From positions 51,390 to 115,389 of the forward strand of contig JAWLCV010000002.1 of assembly GCA_041686955.1 (NCBI GenBank): DNA of 64,000 nt, in the 5' to 3' direction. The stretch is from UBA7803 sp041686955 (GTDB lineage: Bacteria; Pseudomonadota; Gammaproteobacteria; Pseudomonadales; Azotimanducaceae). The notes beneath the pieces are model-generated. The model saw only the letters and a program-made list of their open reading frames with translations, made no database searches and was not told the origin of the DNA. A program made the translations under genes and the position numbers. Shown here piece by piece: positions 19,167 through 27,751 of the stretch (position 1 is its first letter; each line of letters begins with the position of its first letter).

Positions 19167-19297
19167 ACCGGAGCTTCCGGCCCCCCGCGCGACGTGATCG
19201 CCAACGCGCTTGCCGAGCGGGACCGGCGGGATTGCCGGGGCTCAATGAAGGCCCGCGAGCCGGTGCACTAGCATCTTGCCAAAGCCACTACCAAAGG

Positions 19298-19315
19298 CCG
19301 TCACGGCCGTGACGG
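19298..19315. promoter_or_regulatory. Perfect 18-bp palindrome upstream of the hopanoid operon
   Basis: CCGTCACGGCCGTGACGG is an exact palindrome 72 bases upstream of the squalene synthase start. It lies in the 220-bp interval after the TonB receptor that should hold the hopanoid operon promoter. It is either an operator for a dimeric regulator or a short hairpin. No regulator gene sits next to it. Confidence 0.45.
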
Positions 19316-19386
19316 GCGGCCGCACCGCCGGCCAACGCCCGGGCTACCCCGCATCGTGGAAAAACAGCCCACGCGACGAGGACAGC

Positions 19387-20460
19387 ATGGAGGCAGCAGA
19401 CGAGCGAGACAGCGACGACGCTCACTATCAGTGGCGGATGCTGCCGCGGGTGAGCCGGACCTTCGCCCTGACGGTGCCCCAACTCCCCGAGCCGCTCGAC
19501 GGCATGGTCGCCAACGCCTACCTGCTCTGTCGCATTGCGGACACCGTGGAGGACGACTCGGGGCTCGGCGCGCAGGCGAAAGGGAACCTGCTCGACCTCC
19601 TGCCCCGGGTGGTGGAGAGCCCCGCGGCGGCCGACTTCTTCGCCGTCCAGGCCCACGAACAGCTCACCCGGGCGACGCCGGCGGCGGAACGCGATCTCGC
19701 GGTCAACGTCACCCGGGTGGCTCGCGTGACGCGCACACTGCCGCAGCGGGACCGCAACGCCGTGACCCGATGTCTGGCTCAGATGTGCCACGGCATGGAC
19801 GAGTATGGTCGGCGCGAAGGGCCGGGCCTGCGTGATCTCGACGATCTACAGCGCTACTGCCACTACGTGGCCGGGGTGGTGGGCGAGATGCTGACCGAGA
19901 TGTTCTGCAATCACGGCAAGGACATGCAACCGCGGCGGGCCGAGATGCTGGGTTTCGCCGATTCGTTCGGCCAGGGCCTGCAGCTCACCAACATCCTGAA
20001 GGACGTGTGGGAGGACCTGGCGGAGGGACGCTGCTGGCTCCCCCGCACCGAGTTCGAAAAGGCGGGTTACGACCTGGCCGCCCTGTCCCCCAACCGCGAC
20101 CGGGGCACCTTCGACGCCGTGATGACGGAGCTGGTGGCCGTGGCCCACAGTCACCTGCGCAACGCCCTGCGTTACACGCTTCTGGTTCCCGTGGCGGAGG
20201 GCGGAATCCGCCGGTTCTGCCTGTGGTCCATCGGACTCGCGCTGTCGACCCTGAAGCGCATCCACGCAACTCCAGGATACGCCAGCGGCCAGGCGGTGAA
20301 GGTGCCCCGCCGGGCGGTCACGGCCATCATGGCGTCGGCCAGCGTCGCCGGCCGATTCGACAACGGCCCCAGCACGCTGTTCGAGATGTGGTCCCGGGGA
20401 CTGCCGCGGCGGCCGGTGCGCCCTGCCGAGGCGGTGCCCGTCTTCGGGGCCCGCAGGTGA
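19387..20460 (+). CDS. Squalene synthase (squalene/phytoene synthase family)
   Basis: This enzyme condenses two farnesyl diphosphates to presqualene diphosphate and probably reduces it to squalene. The 357-residue protein has both Asp-rich motifs (ADTVEDD at about 51-57 and KDVWED near 206-210) and the YCHYVAGVVGEML helix typical of true squalene synthases. No separate HpnC/HpnE gene is present, so a one-enzyme route is likely. The start at 19387 has a GAGGAC ribosome site; the frame extends upstream without homology. It lies four bases before shc. Confidence 0.92.
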   Translation: MEAADERDSDDAHYQWRMLPRVSRTFALTVPQLPEPLDGMVANAYLLCRIADTVEDDSGLGAQAKGNLLDLLPRVVESPAAADFFAVQAHEQLTRATPAAERDLAVNVTRVARVTRTLPQRDRNAVTRCLAQMCHGMDEYGRREGPGLRDLDDLQRYCHYVAGVVGEMLTEMFCNHGKDMQPRRAEMLGFADSFGQGLQLTNILKDVWEDLAEGRCWLPRTEFEKAGYDLAALSPNRDRGTFDAVMTELVAVAHSHLRNALRYTLLVPVAEGGIRRFCLWSIGLALSTLKRIHATPGYASGQAVKVPRRAVTAIMASASVAGRFDNGPSTLFEMWSRGLPRRPVRPAEAVPVFGARR

Positions 20461-20464
20461 CGGC

Positions 20465-22426
20465 ATGGCGGACGTAGAAATCATCGGACAGGCACCGGAG
20501 CTGGCAGGGCCGGGACCCGATGCGGTGGATACGGCCATCGCGCGCGCCCGGGAGGCCGTGCTGGACGATCAAAGCCCCGACGGACACTGGGTCTACGAAC
20601 TGGAGGCGGACTGCACCATCCCCGCCGAATACGTGCTCATGATGCACTTCCTCGACGAGGTCGACGCGGCATTGCAGGCGCGCCTGGCCCGCTACCTGCG
20701 GCGCCGCCAGACCGAGGAAGGGGGCTGGCCGCTGTATCACGGCGGCTCCGTGGACGTGAGCTGCAGCGTCAAGGCCTACTACGCCCTCAAGCTGGCCGGG
20801 GACGATCCCGAAGCGCCGCACATGCAGGCGGCGCGGCGGGCCATCCTCAACCGCGGCGGCGCGGCCCGCGCCAACGTCTTCACCCGCATCGTCCTCTACC
20901 AGTTCGGCCAGGTGCCATGGCGGGCGGTACCCATGGTGCCCGTGGAAATCATGCTGGCGCCGCGGTGGTTCCCCATAAACATCGACAAGATCGCCTACTG
21001 GTCGCGCACCGTGCTGGTTCCGTTGACCGTGCTGTTGAGCCTGCGGGTGCGGGCGCGCAATCCCCGGGGCATCGGGGTGCGGGAGCTGTTCACCACGCCG
21101 CCGGAGCTGGAACCGAGGTATTTCCGGGTGCACTCGCCGCGGCAACGGCTCTATCTGGCGCTGGAGCGGGGTCTTCGGCCCCTGGAGGCCATGCTGCCGC
21201 GGCGCTGGCGGCAGCCGGCGGTGCGTCGCGCGCAGAGCTGGGTGGTGGAGCGTCTCAACGGCGAGGAAGGTCTGGGGGCCATCTTCCCCGCGATGGTGAA
21301 CGCCTACGAGATGCTGGCGGCCCTGGGTTACCCGGCGGATCACCCGCACCGCCGACGGGCCGGCCGCGCGCTGCGCAAGCTGGTGGTGGAGCACCAGGAC
21401 GAGGCCTACTGTCAGCCCTGCGTGTCCCCCGTCTGGGACACGGCACTGACCGCCCACGCGCTGCTGGAAACCCGCCGCGACCGCGCGGCGGGCCAGGCGG
21501 TGGACCGCGCGCTGCAATGGCTTGCGGAGCGGCAGGTGACGGCTCCGGGTGACTACGTCGCCAGCCGCCCGGGGGTGCCCGGCGGCGGCTGGGCCTTTCA
21601 ATACCGCAATCCCCATTACCCGGACCTGGACGACACCGCCGTGGTGAGCTGGGCCATGCTGCGGCGCGATCCGCACGGTTACCGCGACGCCGTGGACCGG
21701 GCCAGCCGCTGGCTTACGGCCATGCAGTCGAAGAACGGCGGCTTCGCCGCCTTCGATGCCGACAACACGCACTTCCATCTGAACGACATCCCGTTCGCCG
21801 ACCACGGCGCGCTGCTGGACCCGCCTTCGGAGGACGTCAGCGCCCGGGTGGCCACCCTGCTCGGCGCCCTGGCCGCCGCCGGTGGCGATCCCGATCCGCG
21901 GGTGGTGGAGCGGGTGCGCGACTACCTGTTCGCCACCCAGACCCCCGAGGGCTGCTGGTGGGGCCGCTGGGGCACCAACTACATCTACGGGACCTGGTCG
22001 GCCCTGGTCGCCCTGGAGGCCCTGGGCGTTCCCCGGGACCACCCACGAATTCGCCGCGCGGTGGGGTGGCTCGAGTCGGTGCAGCGGCCGGACGGTGGCT
22101 GGGGCGAGGACAACGACAGCTACGAGGAGCGGGCGCCCGATGGCGCTGCCCACTGCCTCGGCGACAACCATCCCAGCACGTCGTTTCAGACCGCCTGGGC
22201 GGTGCTCGGATTGCTGGCGGCGGGGGAGCGGGACAGCCCTGCGGTCCAGCGCGGGGTGGAGCACCTGGTGACCATGCAGACCAGGGACGGGCGCTGGCGG
22301 GACGCCGCGTTCACCGCCCCCGGTTTCCCCCGGGTGTTCTATCTCAAGTATCACGGCTACAGCCAGTACTTCCCCCTGTGGGCTCTGGCCCGTTACCGCA
22401 ATGCGCTGGGCGAGCGCCGGCCGTGA
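20465..22426 (+). CDS. shc: Squalene-hopene cyclase
   Basis: This enzyme cyclises squalene to hopene and hopanol at the inner membrane. The 653-residue protein has the catalytic DxDD motif as DLDD at 387-390, followed by TAVV. Repeated QW motifs appear through both barrels, for example QTEEGGWPLY, QSKNGGFAAF, QTPEGCWWGRWG and QRPDGGWGED. Family length is normal. It is translationally coupled to hpnG, whose GTG overlaps its stop. Confidence 0.98.
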   Translation: MADVEIIGQAPELAGPGPDAVDTAIARAREAVLDDQSPDGHWVYELEADCTIPAEYVLMMHFLDEVDAALQARLARYLRRRQTEEGGWPLYHGGSVDVSCSVKAYYALKLAGDDPEAPHMQAARRAILNRGGAARANVFTRIVLYQFGQVPWRAVPMVPVEIMLAPRWFPINIDKIAYWSRTVLVPLTVLLSLRVRARNPRGIGVRELFTTPPELEPRYFRVHSPRQRLYLALERGLRPLEAMLPRRWRQPAVRRAQSWVVERLNGEEGLGAIFPAMVNAYEMLAALGYPADHPHRRRAGRALRKLVVEHQDEAYCQPCVSPVWDTALTAHALLETRRDRAAGQAVDRALQWLAERQVTAPGDYVASRPGVPGGGWAFQYRNPHYPDLDDTAVVSWAMLRRDPHGYRDAVDRASRWLTAMQSKNGGFAAFDADNTHFHLNDIPFADHGALLDPPSEDVSARVATLLGALAAAGGDPDPRVVERVRDYLFATQTPEGCWWGRWGTNYIYGTWSALVALEALGVPRDHPRIRRAVGWLESVQRPDGGWGEDNDSYEERAPDGAAHCLGDNHPSTSFQTAWAVLGLLAAGERDSPAVQRGVEHLVTMQTRDGRWRDAAFTAPGFPRVFYLKYHGYSQYFPLWALARYRNALGERRP

Positions 22427-23097
22427 AGCCGCACCCGGGCATCCACGTGGTCTGCGCCCTGGCCGCCGAAGCCGCCACCCTGGAAAGGGCCGCGGACACG
22501 CTGGGCGGCCTCAGCGTCTGTGTGTGCGGCATCGGGCCCACGCGGGCCCGCCGGGCGGCCGAGCGCATCCTGGCCGGATCTTCGAACGGGGCTCGCCCGC
22601 GCCTGCTGGTGAGCTGGGGCCTGGCGGGGGCCCTGGCGGGCGACCTCGATCCCGGAGCTTTGCTGCTGCCCGCCCGGGTGAACGACGAGCGCGGCGGAAG
22701 CTGGCCGCTGCCCGGCCCGGGTCGGCGGGGCGCGCTCCTGTCGGTGAGCCGGCTGGCCGGCGGGCGCCATGACAAGTCCCGGCTCCGCCGATCCAGCGGA
22801 TGCGATGCGGTGGACATGGAGAGCGCGGCCATCGCCGGCGTCTGCGCAGCCCAGGGCGTCGGCTTCGTCGCGGTGCGGGCCATCGCCGATCCCGCCCACC
22901 GCTCGCTTCCTCACTGGCTGGGCGAGGTCGTGGACGAGAACGGCCGGACGAGTGCCGCCGCTCTCGCCCGGCACCTGGCGCGGGATCCCTGGCGGACCAT
23001 GAGCCTCGTGCGCTGTGCCACGGACGGCCGCAGGGCACTGCGCACCCTGCGGCAGGCTGCCCGCCGGTTGCCCCAGTTGCTCGAGGACAAGGCATGA
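22423..23097 (+). CDS. hpnG: Adenosylhopane nucleosidase-type protein HpnG
   Basis: HpnG removes adenine from adenosylhopane to give ribosylhopane. The 224-residue protein has the purine nucleoside phosphorylase fold landmarks: VCALAAEAATLE at the N-terminus, GIGPTRARRAA, SWGLAGALAGDL, the ribose-binding DMESAA motif and VRAIADPAH with the catalytic Asp. The start is GTG in a GTGA overlap with shc, and its end overlaps hpnA (ATGA). It is slightly short for the family but all motifs are present. Confidence 0.93.
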   Translation: MKPHPGIHVVCALAAEAATLERAADTLGGLSVCVCGIGPTRARRAAERILAGSSNGARPRLLVSWGLAGALAGDLDPGALLLPARVNDERGGSWPLPGPGRRGALLSVSRLAGGRHDKSRLRRSSGCDAVDMESAAIAGVCAAQGVGFVAVRAIADPAHRSLPHWLGEVVDENGRTSAAALARHLARDPWRTMSLVRCATDGRRALRTLRQAARRLPQLLEDKA

Positions 23098-24152
23098 GCG
23101 CTCCGCTGTCGCCCGTGCTGGTAACCGGGGCCACCGGCTTCATTGGCGCCGCCGTCACCCGCGCGCTGTTGCGCCGGGGGTATCGGGTTCGGGTGCTGGT
23201 GCGGCCGGGGGCGAGACTCGACAACCTGGCGGGCCTGGACGTGGAAGTGGCGCACGGCGACCTGTGCGCCCCGGCGACCCTGCCGCCGGCGGTGAGCGGG
23301 TGCCGCGGGCTGATCCATGCCGCCGCCGACTACCGGCTGGGGGCCCGGGACCCTGACACCCTCTACCGGACCAACGTGGACGGCACGGCGGCGCTGATGC
23401 GAGCGGCCGCCCAGGCCGGCGTCGGGCGCATCGTCTACACGAGCTCCGTGGCCACCCTCGCCCCCCGCCCAAACGGCGAGCCCGCGGACGAGGACGACCG
23501 GGCGGGCCTCGCCGAGATGTGCGGCCACTACAAGCGCTCCAAGTGGCTCGCCGAGCGCCGGGTGCTGGAACTGGCAGACCAGGGCCTGCCGGCCGTGCTG
23601 GTGTGCCCCACCGCGCCGCTGGGCCCCGGTGACGTGAAGCCCACGCCCACGGGCCGCATCGTCCTGGACGCGCTCTCGGGCCGCATGCCGGCCTACGTGG
23701 ACACTGGCCTCAACGTGGCGCACGTGGACGACGTGGCGGAAGGCCACGTGCTGGCGCTGATCCGGGGCGCACCCGGCCGGCGCTACATCCTCGGCGGCGA
23801 GGACATGACCCTGAAAGCCCTGCTGGAGGCGGTGTGCCGCCACGCCGGACGCCGGCCGCCCCGCGTGCGCCTGCCGCTGGCAGTGGCCACCGGCATCGCG
23901 GCCCTCTCGGAACTCGCCGCCCGCATCGGCCGGGCGCCGCCGGCCGTTTCCCTGGAGAGCGTCCGGCTGGCCCGCCGCCGGATGTTCTTCGGCAGCGCAC
24001 GCGCCCGGCGGGAACTGGGCTACCGCTCGCGCCCCGCAGAGGACGCCATCGCCGATGCGGTGGCGTGGTTCGCCGGGGCCGGGGCCTACGCCAAGGCTTC
24101 CGCCGAGGCTTCCGCCGAGGCTTCCGCCGAGGCCGACGAGGTGACGACGTGA
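23094..24152 (+). CDS. hpnA: Hopanoid-associated sugar epimerase/reductase HpnA
   Basis: HpnA is an extended SDR found in most hopanoid loci; its exact step is unsettled. The 352-residue protein has the NAD-binding TGATGFIG, the YKRSK active-site Tyr/Lys pair, and a FDR-like C-terminal domain. The C-terminus ends in a low-complexity KASAEASAEASAEADE tail encoded by a 12-bp tandem repeat, which is not part of the family core. It overlaps hpnG upstream and hpnH downstream by four bases each. Confidence 0.93.
   Translation: MSAPLSPVLVTGATGFIGAAVTRALLRRGYRVRVLVRPGARLDNLAGLDVEVAHGDLCAPATLPPAVSGCRGLIHAAADYRLGARDPDTLYRTNVDGTAALMRAAAQAGVGRIVYTSSVATLAPRPNGEPADEDDRAGLAEMCGHYKRSKWLAERRVLELADQGLPAVLVCPTAPLGPGDVKPTPTGRIVLDALSGRMPAYVDTGLNVAHVDDVAEGHVLALIRGAPGRRYILGGEDMTLKALLEAVCRHAGRRPPRVRLPLAVATGIAALSELAARIGRAPPAVSLESVRLARRRMFFGSARARRELGYRSRPAEDAIADAVAWFAGAGAYAKASAEASAEASAEADEVTT
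24100..24135 (+). repeat. 12-bp tandem repeat at the hpnA 3' end
   Basis: Three near-perfect copies of a gaggcttccgcc-type unit encode the repeated Ser-Ala-Glu-Ala tail of HpnA. They lie immediately before the hpnA/hpnH overlap. Copy number could vary between strains without breaking either frame. Confidence 0.75.
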
Positions 24153-25225
24153 GCGTGCCGCTGCTGCAGCAGTACCGCGTCGCCCGCTACATCCTCGGGC
24201 AACGCCTCAGGGGCCGGCGGCGCTATCCGCTGGTGCTGATGCTGGAGCCGCTGTTTCAGTGCAACCTGGCCTGCGCCGGCTGCGGCAAGATCGACTACGA
24301 GGATTCCATCCTGCGCCGCCGCATGACCGTGGAGCAGGCGCTCGCCGCCGCCGACGAGTGCGGCGCACCCATCGTCTCCATCCCCGGCGGCGAGCCGCTC
24401 ATCCACCAGCAGATGCCCGAGATCGTGGACGGCCTGGTGGCCCGCCGCAAATTCGTCTACCTGTGCACCAACGCGCTGCTGCTGCAGAAGAAGATGGCCG
24501 ACTACCGGCCCTCCCCCTACCTCACGTTCTCGGTGCACCTGGACGGCAACCGGGAGCGCCACGACGCCTCGGTGGGCCGCAACGGCGTGTTCGACGTGGC
24601 GGTGGCAGCCATTCGCGAGGCGGTGTCCCGGGGCTTTCGGGTGACGGTGAACTGCACCCTGTTCGACGGCGAGGACCCGGAGGAGGTGGCCCGCTTCTTC
24701 GACTTCGTCATGTCCCTCGGCGTGGAAGCCATCACCGTCTCTCCGGGCTACAGCTACGACCATGCACCCCGGCAAGACGTCTTCCTCGGCCGCCGCAAGG
24801 CCAAGGCGCTGTTCCGCGGCATCTTCCGGCGCGGCGGCCCCCGGCCGAAGTGGCGGTTCAACCACTCGAGCCTCTATCTCGATTTCCTCGCCGGCAATCA
24901 GAGCTACCAATGCACTCCCTGGAGCACGCCCACCTACAACGTGTTCGGCTGGCAGAAGCCCTGCTACCTGCTGGTGGACGAAGGCTACGAGCGGAGCTTC
25001 CGGGCCCTCATGGAGAACACCCCCTGGGACGCCTACGGCGTCGGCCGCAACCCGAAGTGCGCCAACTGCATGGCCCACTGCGGCTACGAAGGCACGGCAG
25101 TGGAAGACAGCCTGCGCCGGCCCTGGAAGGCATTGCGGGTCTGGCTCACCGGCCCCGCCACCACCGGCCCGGTGGCCGTGGACGCGGCGGACGGCGGCAC
25201 CACCATCCCGCTCAAGGAGCTGTGA
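24149..25225 (+). CDS. hpnH: Adenosylhopene synthase HpnH (radical SAM)
   Basis: HpnH adds the 5'-deoxyadenosyl group to hopene, the first step in making extended C35 hopanoids. The 358-residue protein has the radical SAM cluster motif as C38NLAC42AGC45, the following GGEP SAM-binding motif (IPGGEPLIH) and a C-terminal Cys-containing region (CANCMAHCGYEG). The start is GTG overlapping the hpnA stop. Confidence 0.97.
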   Translation: MSVPLLQQYRVARYILGQRLRGRRRYPLVLMLEPLFQCNLACAGCGKIDYEDSILRRRMTVEQALAAADECGAPIVSIPGGEPLIHQQMPEIVDGLVARRKFVYLCTNALLLQKKMADYRPSPYLTFSVHLDGNRERHDASVGRNGVFDVAVAAIREAVSRGFRVTVNCTLFDGEDPEEVARFFDFVMSLGVEAITVSPGYSYDHAPRQDVFLGRRKAKALFRGIFRRGGPRPKWRFNHSSLYLDFLAGNQSYQCTPWSTPTYNVFGWQKPCYLLVDEGYERSFRALMENTPWDAYGVGRNPKCANCMAHCGYEGTAVEDSLRRPWKALRVWLTGPATTGPVAVDAADGGTTIPLKEL

Positions 25226-25229
25226 GCCC

Positions 25230-26381
25230 GTGAGCGCGCTGGGCTCGCTGGTCCTCTGGAGCGGCCTGGCGCTCTGCTGGTGGCTGCTGGCGGGGCTCGT
25301 GGTCATCCGGTCGCTGGTGGCGACACCCGCTCCCGCGGCTCCCGACCGCCGGCGCATCACCGTGTTCAAGGCCCTGGCACCCGCAAGTGACGGCCTGGAG
25401 CGCCAGCGGCTCGGCGCCTGCCTCGCCTCGTTCGTCGCCGAGCTCGACGACGCCGCCGAGCTCCTCGTCGGCGCGCCGGGGACGGATGCGGCGTACTGGC
25501 GGCGATGGCTCGAGCGAATCCGGGCGCTCTACCCGACGGCGGCGATCAAGCTGGTGGTGGACCACGCGCCGCACCGCTACGGCGCCAACCCCAAGATCTC
25601 GTGGATGCGCATCCTCGCACCCCACGCCAGCGGCGAGCTGTGGTTCTGGAGCGACGCCGACATGCGCGCGCCGGCCGGCACCCTGCGCGCCCTGCGTACG
25701 GACTTCGGCCGCGGCGACGTGGGACTGCTCACGTCCCCCTACGTGGTGCGGCAGGTCTCGGGCCCGGCGGAGTTCCTGGATGCGCTGTACGTGAACCTGG
25801 AGCACTACCCGGGGGCGGTGCTGCTGGCGCGGCTGAACCGGCTGCGCTTCGCCTTCGGCGCCGGCATGCTGTTCGAAGCCGCCGCGTTTCGCCGCCGCGT
25901 GAGCTGGCGCTACCTGGCCGGCTGTCTGGCCGATGATTTTCACCTCGGCCGGCTCATGCAGCCGGTGCGGCTCGGCAGTGTCCGGCTTTCCACCCTGCCC
26001 GCGTCCCGGGGCTGGGCCGGCGCCCTGGCGCACTACCACCGCTGGCAGAAGACCGTTCGCTGGTGCGCGCCCGGCGCCTACGCCGCCCAGATTCTGGTGC
26101 TGCCCGCCCTGGGATGGCTGGGATGGCTCGTGGTCGACCCCTTCGCGCCCGCGGCGTGGGCGGGTCTGGCCGCGGTGGCCGGCATGGAGGCGACGGCAGC
26201 CTGGACCATCTGCGCCCTGCTCGGCTGCCGCATCGAGCTCCGGCACCTGCCTGCGCTGCCGCTGTGGACCCTGGTGCGGGCGGCCACCTGGCTGATCTGC
26301 TGGCTGCCCTCCCCCATCCGCTGGCGGGGCACCACCTGGAGGTCGCCGTGGCAGAGCCGGGCCTGGCGCCCCAATGGATGA
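25230..26381 (+). CDS. hpnI: Hopanoid glycosyltransferase HpnI
   Basis: HpnI transfers N-acetylglucosamine to bacteriohopanetetrol. The 383-residue protein is ceramide-glucosyltransferase-like: an N-terminal TM helix (about 5-30), the DxD-type D142AD144M, and the HRWQKTVRW motif matching the (Q/R)xxRW acceptor motif, then three C-terminal hydrophobic segments. The start is GTG five bases after hpnH. With the reversed hpnK it implies BHT-glucosamine production. Confidence 0.92.
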   Translation: MSALGSLVLWSGLALCWWLLAGLVVIRSLVATPAPAAPDRRRITVFKALAPASDGLERQRLGACLASFVAELDDAAELLVGAPGTDAAYWRRWLERIRALYPTAAIKLVVDHAPHRYGANPKISWMRILAPHASGELWFWSDADMRAPAGTLRALRTDFGRGDVGLLTSPYVVRQVSGPAEFLDALYVNLEHYPGAVLLARLNRLRFAFGAGMLFEAAAFRRRVSWRYLAGCLADDFHLGRLMQPVRLGSVRLSTLPASRGWAGALAHYHRWQKTVRWCAPGAYAAQILVLPALGWLGWLVVDPFAPAAWAGLAAVAGMEATAAWTICALLGCRIELRHLPALPLWTLVRAATWLICWLPSPIRWRGTTWRSPWQSRAWRPNG

Positions 26382-26388
26382 ACCGGTG

Positions 26389-27111
26389 TCAGCCCCGCTG
26401 CGCCCCCGCCCCCAGCGAGAGCAGACACTCCGTATCGCGATCGCCGCGCCGGCTGCGCGGGTGGAACATGAACTCGTGAAGCCCGGGACCGAGATCGGGC
26501 AGGACCTGCTTGATCTCCTCCGCGCTCATGGCGAAAGTACGGTCGATGCCCCACAGGGTCGTGCTGACACGGCACGGCCAGCGCCGCCGCGCCGGAGCCT
26601 GCAGCAGCAGGTACAACGCCTCATAACCCGCGCGACCCCGATGGCTCGAGAAGAACCGCGGGCGCCCCCACCGAACCCAGCCGGAGAAGTCGTCGGGCAG
26701 GGTCTCCCGGAGGGCCTGCCGGACGTACGGATGCACGTGCAGATGGTGGTGGGCGTTGACGAACCGGCACGTGAGACCCGTGGAGCGGAAGGCCTGCCAC
26801 TGCGCCCGGATCTCGCGGCGCGCCAGGGCGCGCATGCGCGGGAGAAAGCCCATGGCGAAGCCGGCCCGGACGGGCGAATCGCCCCAGGGCCACGCGGCCA
26901 CCGTGCAGGGGCGGCTGTCCAGCAGATGCAGATGCAGGCCCACCTGCAGGGCGGGGCACTGCCGGGCCAGGCTCACGGCATGTTCGGTGGCGGCCTGGCC
27001 CATCATCAGGGCGGCCCCGTGCAGGTGCCCGTGCCGGTGGGCATGGACGATGGCCTCGTTGCCCTCGATGCTCCGGCCGAAGTCGTCGGCGATGAACACC
27101 ACCTCGTTCAC
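26389..27111 (-). CDS. hpnK: Hopanoid deacetylase HpnK (YdjC/ChbG family)
   Basis: HpnK removes the acetyl group from BHT-N-acetylglucosamine. The 240-residue protein has the YdjC metal motif FIADDFG at the N-terminus, GLHLHLLDSRP, and NAHHHLHVHP with the histidine cluster. I place the start at the GTG at 27111, which has a GAGGTG ribosome site 6 bases upstream and puts ADDFG near residue 9 as in the family. An ATG at 27138 is also in frame. It is transcribed against hpnI, leaving only seven bases between the stops. Confidence 0.88.
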   Translation of the reverse strand: MNEVVFIADDFGRSIEGNEAIVHAHRHGHLHGAALMMGQAATEHAVSLARQCPALQVGLHLHLLDSRPCTVAAWPWGDSPVRAGFAMGFLPRMRALARREIRAQWQAFRSTGLTCRFVNAHHHLHVHPYVRQALRETLPDDFSGWVRWGRPRFFSSHRGRAGYEALYLLLQAPARRRWPCRVSTTLWGIDRTFAMSAEEIKQVLPDLGPGLHEFMFHPRSRRGDRDTECLLSLGAGAQRG

Positions 27112-27136
27112 AGGCAGCACCTCGTGACCCCTTCTC

Positions 27137-27751
27137 ATGGTACCGGCTGTCGCGCCGCCGGCGCGAGCTGAGCCGGTGGCGCGTTTCCTCGTCCGCGCCG
27201 TGGATCGTTCGCTGCGCCGCCGCATGCGGGTGTTCGAGTACTCGCGGAACCCGCACTGCGTGTTCCGGGCGCGGCTGACCCGGGCGGCCCATCCCCTGGC
27301 GGTGCCCGGCGGCTCCGTCCCGGCCGGCGCGCCGGTGCTGGAGCTGCACCTGTGGAACGAACGCGTGCCGCCGTTGCCGGAGCACGGCCCCGACCTGGCG
27401 TGGGCGGCCCGCAGCGTCCGGCTGATGCGGGACTCGTGCCGCGAGCTGGCGGAGCGGATGCAGACGGACCCGGTGCTGGGAAACGTGGAGGCGGTCGGCG
27501 GGGTGGCGTCGCTGTTCACCGCCAGCGGCGAGCACGGCGCCGACGGCATCCTTCAGCGCCTCGGCTTCCGGGTGAGCGCGGAGGCGAACGACCGTCCGCT
27601 CTGGGAGAACCTGCACGCCTGGCTGCTCGTGTGGACCTTCAACCGGAACAGCATCCGCCCGGGGCGCTGGCAGCGCATGCGCCGGGCGGCGTTCTGGACC
27701 ACCAGGGAGCGGTTTCTCTGCCGGTTCGGCGGCCGCGCTTCGCCCCCGTGA
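27137..27751 (+). CDS. YkoP-like protein of unknown function
   Basis: This is a 204-residue soluble protein. The central block CVFRARLTRAAHPL, VLELHLWNERVPPLP and a helical region ending AWLLVWTFNRNSIRPG resembles the YkoP-like domain described in Bacillus, also seen near YdjC deacetylases. No catalytic motif is evident. It is divergent from hpnK, with starts within 30 bases, and its stop overlaps the sulfotransferase start. A GTG at 27176 is an alternative start. The function is unknown; coupling to the sulfotransferase suggests a shared lipid-modifying task. Confidence 0.75.
   Translation: MVPAVAPPARAEPVARFLVRAVDRSLRRRMRVFEYSRNPHCVFRARLTRAAHPLAVPGGSVPAGAPVLELHLWNERVPPLPEHGPDLAWAARSVRLMRDSCRELAERMQTDPVLGNVEAVGGVASLFTASGEHGADGILQRLGFRVSAEANDRPLWENLHAWLLVWTFNRNSIRPGRWQRMRRAAFWTTRERFLCRFGGRASPP

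Noticed and set aside
20327..22354. Long open frame opposite shc
   Set aside because: Antisense shadow of squalene-hopene cyclase, which has all its motifs on the plus strand.
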